This document shows, in pieces, positions 7,679-13,745 of a stretch of 13,745 bases of DNA (its first letter is position 1; each line of letters begins with the position of its first letter). The notes beneath the pieces are model-generated. The model did not search any database, was not told where the DNA came from, and worked only from the letters and a program-made list of their open reading frames with translations. This DNA comes from Ruminococcaceae bacterium UBA5396 (lineage in GTDB: Bacteria > Bacillota > Clostridia > Oscillospirales > Acutalibacteraceae). A program made the position numbers and the translations under genes. Where the stretch lies: contig DHOG01000003.1 in the NCBI GenBank assembly GCA_002410715.1, positions 1-13,745 on the forward strand, written 5' to 3'.

Positions 7679-7684
7679 TATAAT
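7679..7684 (+). promoter_or_regulatory. Possible -10 element for the small Gly/Asn-rich gene
   Basis: A perfect TATAAT lies 38 bases before the ATG at 7722, but no good -35 sits 16-18 bases upstream (GAACCA at 17). The longer match CATATAAT also resembles a sporulation sigma-E -10. The -35 is too weak to decide. GGTGCACC (7690-7697) is a small palindrome just downstream. Confidence 0.35.
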
Positions 7685-7721
7685 GTGTTGGTGCACCTAA
7701 TACGATTATAGGAGAGATCAT

Positions 7722-8096
7722 ATGAACGGCGAAGTTTTTGATGACAATTTTGTAGAGCACCTATCACGTTTTATCGGTGAAACGGTTACCATATTCACCA
7801 CAAGCGGCGGTCAGTCCGGCTCAGGGTTTACCGGCGTGATTCTTAGTGTTAATCGCTGTTTTGTAAGGCTGATTACCCGTATCGGACCGGCGCCGGGCTG
7901 CGCCCTCGGAAATGCCTGCAATGACAACCGAAACCATCGCTCCAGCTGCTGCGGTGACGGCGGCTATGACAATCGGTCTTATGATAACGGTTATGACAAC
8001 AGGTCATTTGGCGGCCGCTTCAACTACAACAATGTCGGTTCAGTAACCGATATTCCGATTGACCGAATTGCTTCCTTCGTGCATAACGCCGTATAA
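7722..8096 (+). CDS. Small conserved-looking protein with Gly/Asn/Tyr-rich insert
   Basis: A 124-residue protein of unknown function. Residues about 10-60 (FIGETVTIFTTSGG, then GFTGVILSVN and FVRLITRIG) read as a compact beta-rich domain, possibly SH3- or LSm-like. Residues about 66-102 are low-complexity, with CC and repeated YDN/YDNRS units. The C-terminus (TDIPIDRIASFVHNAV) looks like a final strand and helix completing the N-terminal fold. I recall similar small proteins in Clostridia, sometimes suspected to be spore or surface associated, but cannot name the family. GGAG at 7711 sits seven bases from the ATG. The gene stands alone and ends at a strong terminator. Confidence 0.8.
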   Translation: MNGEVFDDNFVEHLSRFIGETVTIFTTSGGQSGSGFTGVILSVNRCFVRLITRIGPAPGCALGNACNDNRNHRSSCCGDGGYDNRSYDNGYDNRSFGGRFNYNNVGSVTDIPIDRIASFVHNAV

Positions 8097-8115
8097 ACTC
8101 AAGCCTTGGCTCACT

Positions 8116-8144
8116 AAACTCCCGTATAAAGCGGGAGTTTTCCT
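8116..8144 (+). terminator. Rho-independent terminator after the Gly/Asn-rich gene
   Basis: AAACTCCCG (8116-8124) and CGGGAGTTT (8132-8140) form a nine-pair stem with loop TATAAAG, ending in TTTTCCT. It begins 20 bases after the stop codon. Confidence 0.85.
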
Positions 8145-8349
8145 ATAGATATTTGTATTATATAAACAGAGCAAGACCGGACCGTTCAGAAACGTGATAC
8201 ACAATGTAGGGCAGCTCTGCACTTGGCTGTCAAGTAACACACCTTTACTCATCGAGAATTGCCCTTGTCCGTTAAGGCTTTCCCCTTGCGTGTCATGGTT
8301 TTCCTTAATGTTTTTGCAATCGACACAGTGCAACAGGAGTTGGAGTGCG

Positions 8350-9231
8350 ATGAGAGAGCTTGGCTACACCGTTACCAAAGAATATGATAATGCCACAGTG
8401 CAGTCCTTTCTTAGGCGGCATTGTGGTGTTTCGGCGCGCCTGCTGACACGCCTTAAGCGGGTGGAAAACGGGATAACTGCAAACGGAGTGCATGTCAGAA
8501 GCATTGACAGGGTTATGGCAGGGCAGCGGATTGTGCTGCGGCTGCCCCAAGATAAGCCGAATCTTGACGGAATAGAGCTTCCCTTGGCCGTTGTTTATGA
8601 GGATGATGACGTGCTGGCTTTGGACAAGCCTGCCGGCATTGCGGTTCATCCATCGGCGGAACATGATGAGCCGACGCTTGCAGACGCCGTTGTATCTTAT
8701 TTTAAGCGTCAGGGAGCTTGCTTGAGCTTTCGTCCTATCTATCGGCTTGACCGTAACACAAGCGGGCTTCTTCTTGCCGCGAAAAACGCCCATGCCGCAC
8801 ATCTTTTGAACGGGAAAACCCAAAAGGAATATCTGGCAGTTGTTTTGGGCAGGCTGGAGGGCGAAGGTGTTATCGAGCAGCCCATCCGGGTTAAGGATGG
8901 GTTTGGTATTACACGCGAGGTGGGGGAGGGAGGCAAGTACTGTCTGACGAGATGGAAATCGGTGGCGTCCGACGATACGCTGTCTCTGATTCGTGTTTTG
9001 ATTGAAACAGGGCGAACCCACCAAATCCGAGTACACATGGCATGGCTTGGCCATCCGCTTGCGGGCGATACCATGTACGGTAATGATCTATATTATATGC
9101 AAAGACACGCCCTGCACTGCTTTCGGCTTGGATTTATCCATCCGATCGGCCGTTCTGCCGTGAATCTATCTATTCCTGTTGCTTCGGATATGTGTGCATT
9201 GATGACCGAAAGAGGATGGGATTTTCCTTAA
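8350..9231 (+). CDS. RluA-family pseudouridine synthase with S4 domain
   Basis: A 293-residue RNA-modifying enzyme that isomerises uridine to pseudouridine, most likely in rRNA (RluC/RluD-like). The N-terminal S4 RNA-binding domain spans about 12-66. The catalytic domain starts near VVYEDDDVLALDKPAGIAVHP (from about residue 81). The catalytic Asp is Asp134 in RPIYRLDRNTSGLLLAAKN, and the late signature TGRTHQIRVHMAWLGHPLAGD is intact. ATG 8350 is preceded by CAGGAGT and is the natural start for an S4-domain protein. An in-frame ATG at 8194 would add a 52-residue Cys/Ser-rich tail without family resemblance. The 205 bases between the previous terminator and this start hold no clear promoter. 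The target uridine is not predictable. Confidence 0.94.
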   Translation: MRELGYTVTKEYDNATVQSFLRRHCGVSARLLTRLKRVENGITANGVHVRSIDRVMAGQRIVLRLPQDKPNLDGIELPLAVVYEDDDVLALDKPAGIAVHPSAEHDEPTLADAVVSYFKRQGACLSFRPIYRLDRNTSGLLLAAKNAHAAHLLNGKTQKEYLAVVLGRLEGEGVIEQPIRVKDGFGITREVGEGGKYCLTRWKSVASDDTLSLIRVLIETGRTHQIRVHMAWLGHPLAGDTMYGNDLYYMQRHALHCFRLGFIHPIGRSAVNLSIPVASDMCALMTERGWDFP

Positions 9232-9245
9232 TAATTATTTTTAAG

Positions 9246-9277
9246 TTAACAAATCAATATAAAATTTCCTGTATAAT
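9246..9277 (+). promoter_or_regulatory. Possible promoter for the phospholipase C-like gene
   Basis: A perfect TATAAT (9272-9277) is the -10. The nearest -35-like hexamer is TTAACA (9246-9251), at a long 20-base spacing, so the promoter would be weak or need an activator. Confidence 0.4.
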
Positions 9278-9321
9278 GACTAAATGGATTTGGCTGAAAT
9301 GAATGCAAAGGGGATTGTGTC

Positions 9322-10269
9322 ATGCCCGCGGTAGTAACCCACTATCTGTTTGCGCTACGGGTTTTTTCAAGATTAAAAAAATCCGGCTTGGATGATTTTG
9401 ATCGGGATATGGCGCTCATAGGTGCGCAGGGGCCCGATATCTTCTTTTTCCATCGTGTTCTGCCGTGGAAACCGGGAGACAGCCAAACCATTGTGGGGAG
9501 AAAGCTCCATCGCGGAAGTCCTGCCAGACTTTTTGAGGGCTTTAGAGGTGTTCTAAATACCGAACGACTGCAATATAAAGAAGTAATGGGCTATGTGGTT
9601 GGATTTTTTTGTCACTATGCCCTTGACCGTGCCGCTCACCCATATATATATTGGGCACAGGAGAAGCTATCCGAGGATGATCCGGATTACGGTACCAAGC
9701 CGATTCAGTATCACTTCAGAATTGAAAGCGCGCTTGACACCATGATTTTGCGAAGGGAGACCGGCAGACTGATCAGCAGTTTTCATCTCATGTCTGCACT
9801 TCCGCGGGACAGTGGGGGGCGCTATAGGATGGTTGGACGGCTATACAACGATTTATTGTTCAGGCTTTACGGTATGCGAATACCCGTCGAGCTGCTTGCC
9901 CTTGCCCCCGGAGATATGCGTCATGCGCTTTTCTTTTTGAATGACCGTGGGATGCTGCGGCAGAGGCTGCTGTTCCGTCCTATTGAAAAGCTGGTAAGGA
10001 AGGGGCATTTTGCAAGTTCACTGATGCGTCCGCAGGATACAAGTGACTGGGATTATGCCAATGAGGCACACAAGGAATGGTCAAACCCTTACGATTCGCT
10101 GCAAAAAAGTACAGATAGCTTTTATCGTCTCTATGATGATGCGGTGGCCGAGGCGGCAGATATGATCACGGAATTTGTTGCGTCGCTGCCGATGGGCAAG
10201 TCAATGCAGGAAATTACGCAGGATCGTGGCTTTTCCAGTGATTTGCCTGGTGTATATGATGAGGTTTAA
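9322..10269 (+). CDS. Zinc-dependent phospholipase C-like protein
   Basis: A 315-residue protein resembling the zinc-dependent phospholipase C / S1-P1-nuclease-like fold. The N-terminus MPAVVTHYLFA supplies His7. Further candidate ligands are Asp39 (GAQGPDIFFF), His98, Asp102 and His106 (HYALDRAAHPYI), and His131 with Glu135 (YHFRIESALD). The secreted clostridial alpha-toxin type needs a signal peptide and a mature N-terminal Trp. This protein has neither, so it is expected in the cytoplasm and is unlikely to be a toxin. Related uncharacterised proteins are common in Clostridia, and the substrate is unknown. ATG 9322 follows AAAGGGG. It sits between the pseudouridine synthase and luxS without an obvious functional link. 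Confidence 0.83.
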   Translation: MPAVVTHYLFALRVFSRLKKSGLDDFDRDMALIGAQGPDIFFFHRVLPWKPGDSQTIVGRKLHRGSPARLFEGFRGVLNTERLQYKEVMGYVVGFFCHYALDRAAHPYIYWAQEKLSEDDPDYGTKPIQYHFRIESALDTMILRRETGRLISSFHLMSALPRDSGGRYRMVGRLYNDLLFRLYGMRIPVELLALAPGDMRHALFFLNDRGMLRQRLLFRPIEKLVRKGHFASSLMRPQDTSDWDYANEAHKEWSNPYDSLQKSTDSFYRLYDDAVAEAADMITEFVASLPMGKSMQEITQDRGFSSDLPGVYDEV

Positions 10270-10276
10270 TTCAGCT

Positions 10277-10297
10277 AAGCGAATGGATTTCGCTTTT
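10277..10297 (+). terminator. Possible short terminator after the phospholipase C-like gene
   Basis: AAGCGAA (10277-10283) pairs with TTCGCTT (10289-10295) around a five-base loop, followed by only two further T. The hairpin starts 8 bases after the stop. The short T run makes termination uncertain. Confidence 0.45.
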
Positions 10298-10305
10298 ACA
10301 AAATC

Positions 10306-10335
10306 GGTTTTATGGCCCTTATCGGGCATAAAACC
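10306..10335 (+). promoter_or_regulatory. Hairpin in the luxS leader
   Basis: GGTTTTATG (10306-10314) pairs with CATAAAACC (10327-10335). After a bulged G10315, CCC (10316-10318) pairs with GGG (10324-10326) around a TTATC loop: twelve pairs in all. No T run follows on either strand, so it is not a standard terminator. It ends 12 bases before the GGAG of luxS. Confidence 0.55.
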
Positions 10336-10356
10336 ATGAAAGGATATGGAGCTTAC

Positions 10357-10812
10357 ATGGAGATGATTACCAGTTTTCAGGTGGATCACACCTGTCTCAA
10401 CCCCGGGATGTATATTTCCAGAACCGACGGTGACATTGTTACCTACGACCTTCGTTTTGTTCGTCCCAACACGCCTCCCTTTCTCGAAAATGCAGCCATT
10501 CATACAATTGAACATCTTTTTGCAACCTATGTACGAAACAGCCGGTTTCGCAACGGAATTATATATTTCGGCCCGATGGGATGCCGTACCGGCTTCTATT
10601 TCATAACCCGCGGAATATCCCACCATGATGCCATCAAGCTGACCCAGGATGCGTTAGACTTTATCGCAAACTACAGCGATGAAATCCCGGGAACGGGGGA
10701 AGCCGAATGCGGGAATTACCGGGAGCACGATCTTGAGGGAGCTTGTCATCATGCAGCCCATCAGTTATCCATCATCAGAAGCTGGGACGTTTCATTACTG
10801 GCGTATAAGTAG
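10357..10812 (+). CDS. luxS: S-ribosylhomocysteine lyase (AI-2 synthase)
   Basis: A 151-residue iron/zinc-dependent lyase that splits S-ribosylhomocysteine into homocysteine and DPD, the precursor of autoinducer 2, in the activated methyl cycle. The HTIEH motif gives metal ligands His49 and His53, with Glu52 as the general base. Cys76 in PMGCRTGFYF is the second catalytic residue and Cys118 in ECGNYREHDLEGA the third metal ligand. Length is standard. The frame is open from ATG 10312, but ATG 10357 gives the expected family N-terminus (MEMITSFQVDHT) and has GGAG five bases upstream. The partner nucleosidase gene (pfs/mtnN) is not in this window. No clear promoter is visible, but a strong hairpin lies just upstream. 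Confidence 0.97.
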   Translation: MEMITSFQVDHTCLNPGMYISRTDGDIVTYDLRFVRPNTPPFLENAAIHTIEHLFATYVRNSRFRNGIIYFGPMGCRTGFYFITRGISHHDAIKLTQDALDFIANYSDEIPGTGEAECGNYREHDLEGACHHAAHQLSIIRSWDVSLLAYK

Positions 10813-10894
10813 CTAATTTTGTACAATAGGTCAAAAATATTGCCCATATACAGCCAGAATTTTAACAATTAGTCATGAACTTTTACCAAAAGGG

Positions 10895-10922
10895 TTGCAT
10901 TCTTGTAACTTTTGAGTATAAT
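10895..10922 (+). promoter_or_regulatory. Sigma-A promoter for the M23 peptidase
   Basis: -35 TTGCAT (10895-10900), a 16-base spacer and a perfect -10 TATAAT (10917-10922). Transcription would start near 10929, giving a leader of about 100 bases. A TGTAAC element (10904-10909) lies within the spacer. Confidence 0.7.
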
Positions 10923-10932
10923 AGAAACAGGT

Positions 10933-10949
10933 TGTTACAAGTTTGTAAC
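10933..10949 (+). promoter_or_regulatory. Putative WalR (YycF) binding site
   Basis: TGTTAC (10933-10938), five bases, then TGTAAC (10944-10949) matches the WalR consensus TGTWAH-N5-TGTWAH at every defined position. The same bases also form a GTTACA/TGTAAC inverted repeat. It sits just downstream of the predicted transcription start of a cell-wall peptidase, a usual WalRK target class. Its place after the -10 suggests repression, which is inference. Confidence 0.55.
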
Positions 10950-11030
10950 TATTTCGGCTTGTAGATTAGGTGACACAGTCGGGTGCTTTCGGCTGGCTTA
11001 AACCAAGCCCTGTGGTTAGGAAGTGATTTT

Positions 11031-12800
11031 TTGACTGAAAACCAGGGTTCTTTTAAAGAAAAGCAGATATGTGCCGCTCGTCGGCTTAAATATTTTATGC
11101 AGAACATTGTTTGGCGTTATATTGTGACGGCTTATCATATCGGTCACAATTTCTGTTATATCATCGGAGCTCAGACCATTCGGTTTGCACGTCATTCACG
11201 CAAGAGGCTTGTTGGCAGTCTCGTACCGGTAGGGCGACTGCTTTATAAGGCGACTGATTTTATACTTTTAAGACATATTCGTCTCGCCGCTCGCAATATT
11301 AAAAACGAGACAATTTGTTTTATTCAAGGGTTTCCCATTGCTGCAAACCGGGTGCGCGAGGCATTTGGGCGCAGTGTAATCAGCGGGGTGAAAACCCTCC
11401 TTTTGCTTCCTTTTATTGCGATTCATCGTCACAGAAGGGCAGTAATCACATCTTTAAATATTGTGGCTCCGGTTGCTGCTGTTTTTGCGCTTGTTTTCAC
11501 CGTTCAGTTTTGGAGCGGGATGACATTTGCGCTGGCTGTTGAATATGACGGCGAGACACTTGGATATATATCAGACGAGGCGGTTTATGACAACGCTGCC
11601 AATATGGCTACCGACAGGGTTATCAATACAGATAACTCATTTGAGGTGAAACGGGTTCCCAAGCTTACCATCGCCGTGGTTTCTAAGACGGATATTTTGG
11701 ATGAGAGCGCCGTATGTGATAAAATTCTTGAATCATCGGGCGACTCAATTACCGAAGGCTCGGGACTCTATATAGACGGTAAGTTCGAGGGTGCTGCACA
11801 GTCCAGAAGCGGGCTTGACACACTGCTTGATTCACTGCTGCAAGGATATTGCAGCGGCAAAGGAAGCGAACGAGCCGAATTTGTTCAGAATGTTGACATT
11901 GTTGACGGACTATATCCTGTCTCTTCGGTTACTTCAATTGAGGACATGCGTGCCCGTTTGACCGAGCAGACGGTTGTCGATAAGTATTATAAAATTGTTA
12001 AGGGCGATTCGCCGCTTTTGATTGCTGCCAAGACAGATATGTCTCTTGCAGAGCTTCGCGCTCTTAACAAGGATTTTGACAAGAAGATTTTTCCCGATGT
12101 AGAGGTTTTGATACAGAAAGCTCAGCCTTATTTGCGTGTGCAGGTTGTACGCACGGTGGAGTATAAGGAAACCATTGATTATAAGACCGTAACCATCCAT
12201 GACGAGAAGCAGTATATCGGATATTCGCGTGTACGCAAAAACGGTGTTGAAGGCCAACGCCGGGTAAAAGCTGAGATTACGATGGTTGACGGGATTGAGC
12301 ACTCACGAAAAATTTTGGATACAAAAGTCACCAAAAAGCCGATTGATAAAGAAGTTGTTGTCGGCGCCAAAAAGATTAATAAAACTGTCAGCGCAGCAGG
12401 TGACGGTATTTCCACAGGACGTTTTGTCTGGCCGCTTCCTTCCTGCAGAAGGATTTCCTCCCCCTATGGTTATCGCTGGGGAAGGCTCCATGCCGGAATT
12501 GACATTTCAGGCAACGGTGTATTCGGCAAGCCGGTTGTTTCTGCTGATGGCGGCAGGGTTGTTGAAGTAAACCACGGCTGGGGCGGAGGCTTCGGAAAAT
12601 ATATTATCGTTGACCATGGCGGCGGATACAGAACCGTTTATGCACATTTGAGTTCCATTAACGTCTCGACCTGGCAGAAGGTAAGCCAGGGACAGTTGAT
12701 TGGAAGAGCGGGAAGCACGGGATATAGTACCGGACCTCATCTGCATTTTGAGATTCGCATTAACGGCCGCTCGGTTAACCCTGTTTCCTATCTAAGATAA
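11031..12800 (+). CDS. Membrane-anchored LysM-G5-M23 cell-wall peptidase
   Basis: A 589-residue cell-wall protein of the lysostaphin/LytM type, predicted to cut peptide bridges in peptidoglycan outside the membrane. Residues 1-137 are basic and probably cytoplasmic. One membrane segment lies near 138-160 (SLNIVAPVAAVFALVFTVQFW). Extracellularly there is an unassigned region (about 165-317), a LysM domain (about 318-362), a G5 domain (about 367-446) and the M23 domain (about 477-585). The metal motif HxxxD is His487/Asp491, with His539 (YAH) and HLH (His570, His572) all present, so it should be active. TTG 11031 is chosen because AGGAAG lies seven bases upstream. An in-frame GTG at 10983 lacks a good site. 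It has its own promoter, a long leader and a WalR-type box. Confidence 0.93.
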   Translation: MTENQGSFKEKQICAARRLKYFMQNIVWRYIVTAYHIGHNFCYIIGAQTIRFARHSRKRLVGSLVPVGRLLYKATDFILLRHIRLAARNIKNETICFIQGFPIAANRVREAFGRSVISGVKTLLLLPFIAIHRHRRAVITSLNIVAPVAAVFALVFTVQFWSGMTFALAVEYDGETLGYISDEAVYDNAANMATDRVINTDNSFEVKRVPKLTIAVVSKTDILDESAVCDKILESSGDSITEGSGLYIDGKFEGAAQSRSGLDTLLDSLLQGYCSGKGSERAEFVQNVDIVDGLYPVSSVTSIEDMRARLTEQTVVDKYYKIVKGDSPLLIAAKTDMSLAELRALNKDFDKKIFPDVEVLIQKAQPYLRVQVVRTVEYKETIDYKTVTIHDEKQYIGYSRVRKNGVEGQRRVKAEITMVDGIEHSRKILDTKVTKKPIDKEVVVGAKKINKTVSAAGDGISTGRFVWPLPSCRRISSPYGYRWGRLHAGIDISGNGVFGKPVVSADGGRVVEVNHGWGGGFGKYIIVDHGGGYRTVYAHLSSINVSTWQKVSQGQLIGRAGSTGYSTGPHLHFEIRINGRSVNPVSYLR

Positions 12801-12825
12801 TTTCTAAAATAATTGATAATCAGAG

Positions 12826-12856
12826 AACCGCCCTGAACGGAATGTTCAGGGCGGTT
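12826..12856. terminator. Bidirectional hairpin terminator between M23 and gdhA
   Basis: AACCGCCCTGAAC (12826-12838) and GTTCAGGGCGGTT (12844-12856) make a perfect 13-pair GC-rich stem with a five-base loop. It lies between two convergent genes. T runs are weak on both sides, but stem strength and position support termination in both directions. Confidence 0.8.
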
Positions 12857-12887
12857 ATAATGTGTATTTTAATAAGGTTTATTACTA

Positions 12888-13745
12888 TTAAATCCAGCCA
12901 CGGAGCTTAGCCGCCTCAGCCACGCGGTTAATGGCGATTTCATAGGCAGCGTCCCGCATATATAGGCCTTTTTCCCTAGCAAGATTATGAACAGCATGGA
13001 AAGCGGAGGTCATTTTAAAATCGAGTTTTTCCAAGACTTCTTCAATTGGCCAGAAATAGTTCATGTTGCACTGGACTTGTTCAAAATAGCTGCACGTAAC
13101 ACCGCCGGCGTTGCATAAGAAATCCGGAACAAGATAAATGTTTTTTGCTTTGATTAGTTCATCGCAATCCGGTGTTGTGGGTCCGTTGGCTCCTTCGCAA
13201 ATCACCTTTACCTGATTGCTGATTGCAGCAAAAGTAGCGGGTGTCAGCTGGTTTTCAAGCGCGCAGGGGAGGAGAATGTCAACATCTTGAGCAATCCAAG
13301 CATCGCCGCCCAGCAACTCTAATCCTATTTCCCGCGCCTTCACCTTATCAATGGTTCCAAAGGAATCTTTAATGCTAGCGATTTTGTCGATATCCAGTCC
13401 GTTTACATTACGATAGGTGTACGCCTTTTTATCTTGGTTGTCCCAGCAGGAAATCGCAGCAATCTTTCCGCCCATGCTGGTATACAGTCTGGCGGCATAC
13501 TCTGCCACATTTCCAAATCCCTGGAGGCTCGCGGTTGTTTTGGTAATATCTATATTCAATTCTTTAAGGGCTTCTCTAAGGCAATAAATGACACCGTATC
13601 CCGTTGCTTGGGTACGACCAAGCGATCCCCCCATCCCGACAGGCTTTCCGGTAATGACACCGGGATAATGAGCGCCTTGAATCGCCTCAAATTCATCCAT
13701 CATCCAGAGCATGTGCTGGCCATTGGTCATGACGTCGGGAGCCGG
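12888..13745 (-). CDS. gdhA: Glutamate dehydrogenase (N-terminus beyond the window)
   Basis: The C-terminal 285 residues of a glutamate dehydrogenase, which interconverts glutamate and 2-oxoglutarate plus ammonia with NAD(P). The frame is open to the right edge of the window (PAPDVMTNGQHMLWMMDEFE), so the internal Met at 13730 is not the start. About 130 N-terminal residues, including the catalytic Lys region, are missing. Visible motifs are GKPVGMGGSLGRTQATGYGV, the dinucleotide-binding GFGNVA, EGANGPTTPDCDELI and PDFLCNAGGVTCSYFEQVQ. The C-terminus RVAEAAKLRGWI is typical, so the gene ends naturally. Cofactor preference cannot be settled without a modelled binding pocket. The gene converges on the M23 gene. 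Confidence 0.96.
   Translation of the reverse strand, partial: PAPDVMTNGQHMLWMMDEFEAIQGAHYPGVITGKPVGMGGSLGRTQATGYGVIYCLREALKELNIDITKTTASLQGFGNVAEYAARLYTSMGGKIAAISCWDNQDKKAYTYRNVNGLDIDKIASIKDSFGTIDKVKAREIGLELLGGDAWIAQDVDILLPCALENQLTPATFAAISNQVKVICEGANGPTTPDCDELIKAKNIYLVPDFLCNAGGVTCSYFEQVQCNMNYFWPIEEVLEKLDFKMTSAFHAVHNLAREKGLYMRDAAYEIAINRVAEAAKLRGWI

Noticed and set aside
6977..7696. Minus-strand frame of 239 codons opposite ilvE, with a GAGAGGTGG-like site near its start
   Set aside because: ilvE is unambiguous on the other strand and the translated sequence has no recognisable domain.
8194..8349. Upstream in-frame extension of the pseudouridine synthase
   Set aside because: No good ribosome site at ATG 8194 and the extra 52 residues do not resemble the family; ATG 8350 starts a normal S4 domain.
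8305..9054. Minus-strand frame of 249 codons opposite the pseudouridine synthase gene
   Set aside because: Shadow of a well-supported gene; composition is not protein-like.
10312..10356. Upstream in-frame ATG codons for luxS
   Set aside because: They lie in or at the edge of the leader hairpin and would add residues absent from LuxS proteins.
1..13745. Mobile elements, CRISPR arrays, toxin-antitoxin or defence systems
   Set aside because: No transposase, integrase, regularly spaced repeats or recognised defence gene; gene content is ordinary chromosomal housekeeping.

Overview
The window looks like chromosomal DNA from an anaerobic, low-to-medium GC Firmicute of class Clostridia. A Ruminococcaceae/Oscillospirales-type organism is my inference. 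The signs are strong purine-rich ribosome binding sites, sigma-A type promoters, several TTG and GTG starts, a LysM-G5-M23 cell-wall peptidase, LuxS, a MetRS with a fused C-terminal tRNA-binding domain, and a catabolic-type glutamate dehydrogenase. I see no insertion sequence, phage gene, CRISPR array, rRNA or tRNA.

Layout. Bases 76-477 (+) encode a Fur-family metalloregulator and 609-881 (+) a 90-residue orphan ending in a clear terminator. A minus-strand block follows: metG (4691-2736), tatD (2719-1952) and a stand-alone acyltransferase-fold protein resembling 2-oxoacid dehydrogenase E2 but with an altered active site (1850-972). metG and tatD are tightly spaced and probably one operon. A 293-base divergent region (4692-4984) separates metG from a MATE exporter on the plus strand. 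It carries one promoter in each direction and a potentially structured 93-base leader for the exporter. The plus strand then carries ilvE, a small Gly/Asn/Tyr-rich protein, an RluA-family pseudouridine synthase, a phospholipase C-like zinc protein, luxS and a membrane-anchored M23 peptidase. A 13-bp hairpin separates the last of these from a convergent, truncated glutamate dehydrogenase gene (12888-13745, minus).

How the genes relate. metG (Met-tRNA charging), luxS (homocysteine recycling and AI-2), ilvE (branched-chain amino acid transamination) and gdhA (glutamate/2-oxoglutarate interconversion) are amino-acid housekeeping. The M23 protein acts on the cell wall. Most plus-strand genes appear to have their own promoter or terminator, so this is a row of short transcription units rather than one pathway operon.

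The most interesting signals are regulatory: a perfect WalR-type box just downstream of the M23 promoter, the long-range pairing in the MATE leader, a 12-bp hairpin just before luxS, and a duplicated Shine-Dalgarno segment that creates a ten-codon mini-ORF abutting the 90-residue orphan. I did not find a clearly new multi-gene system.
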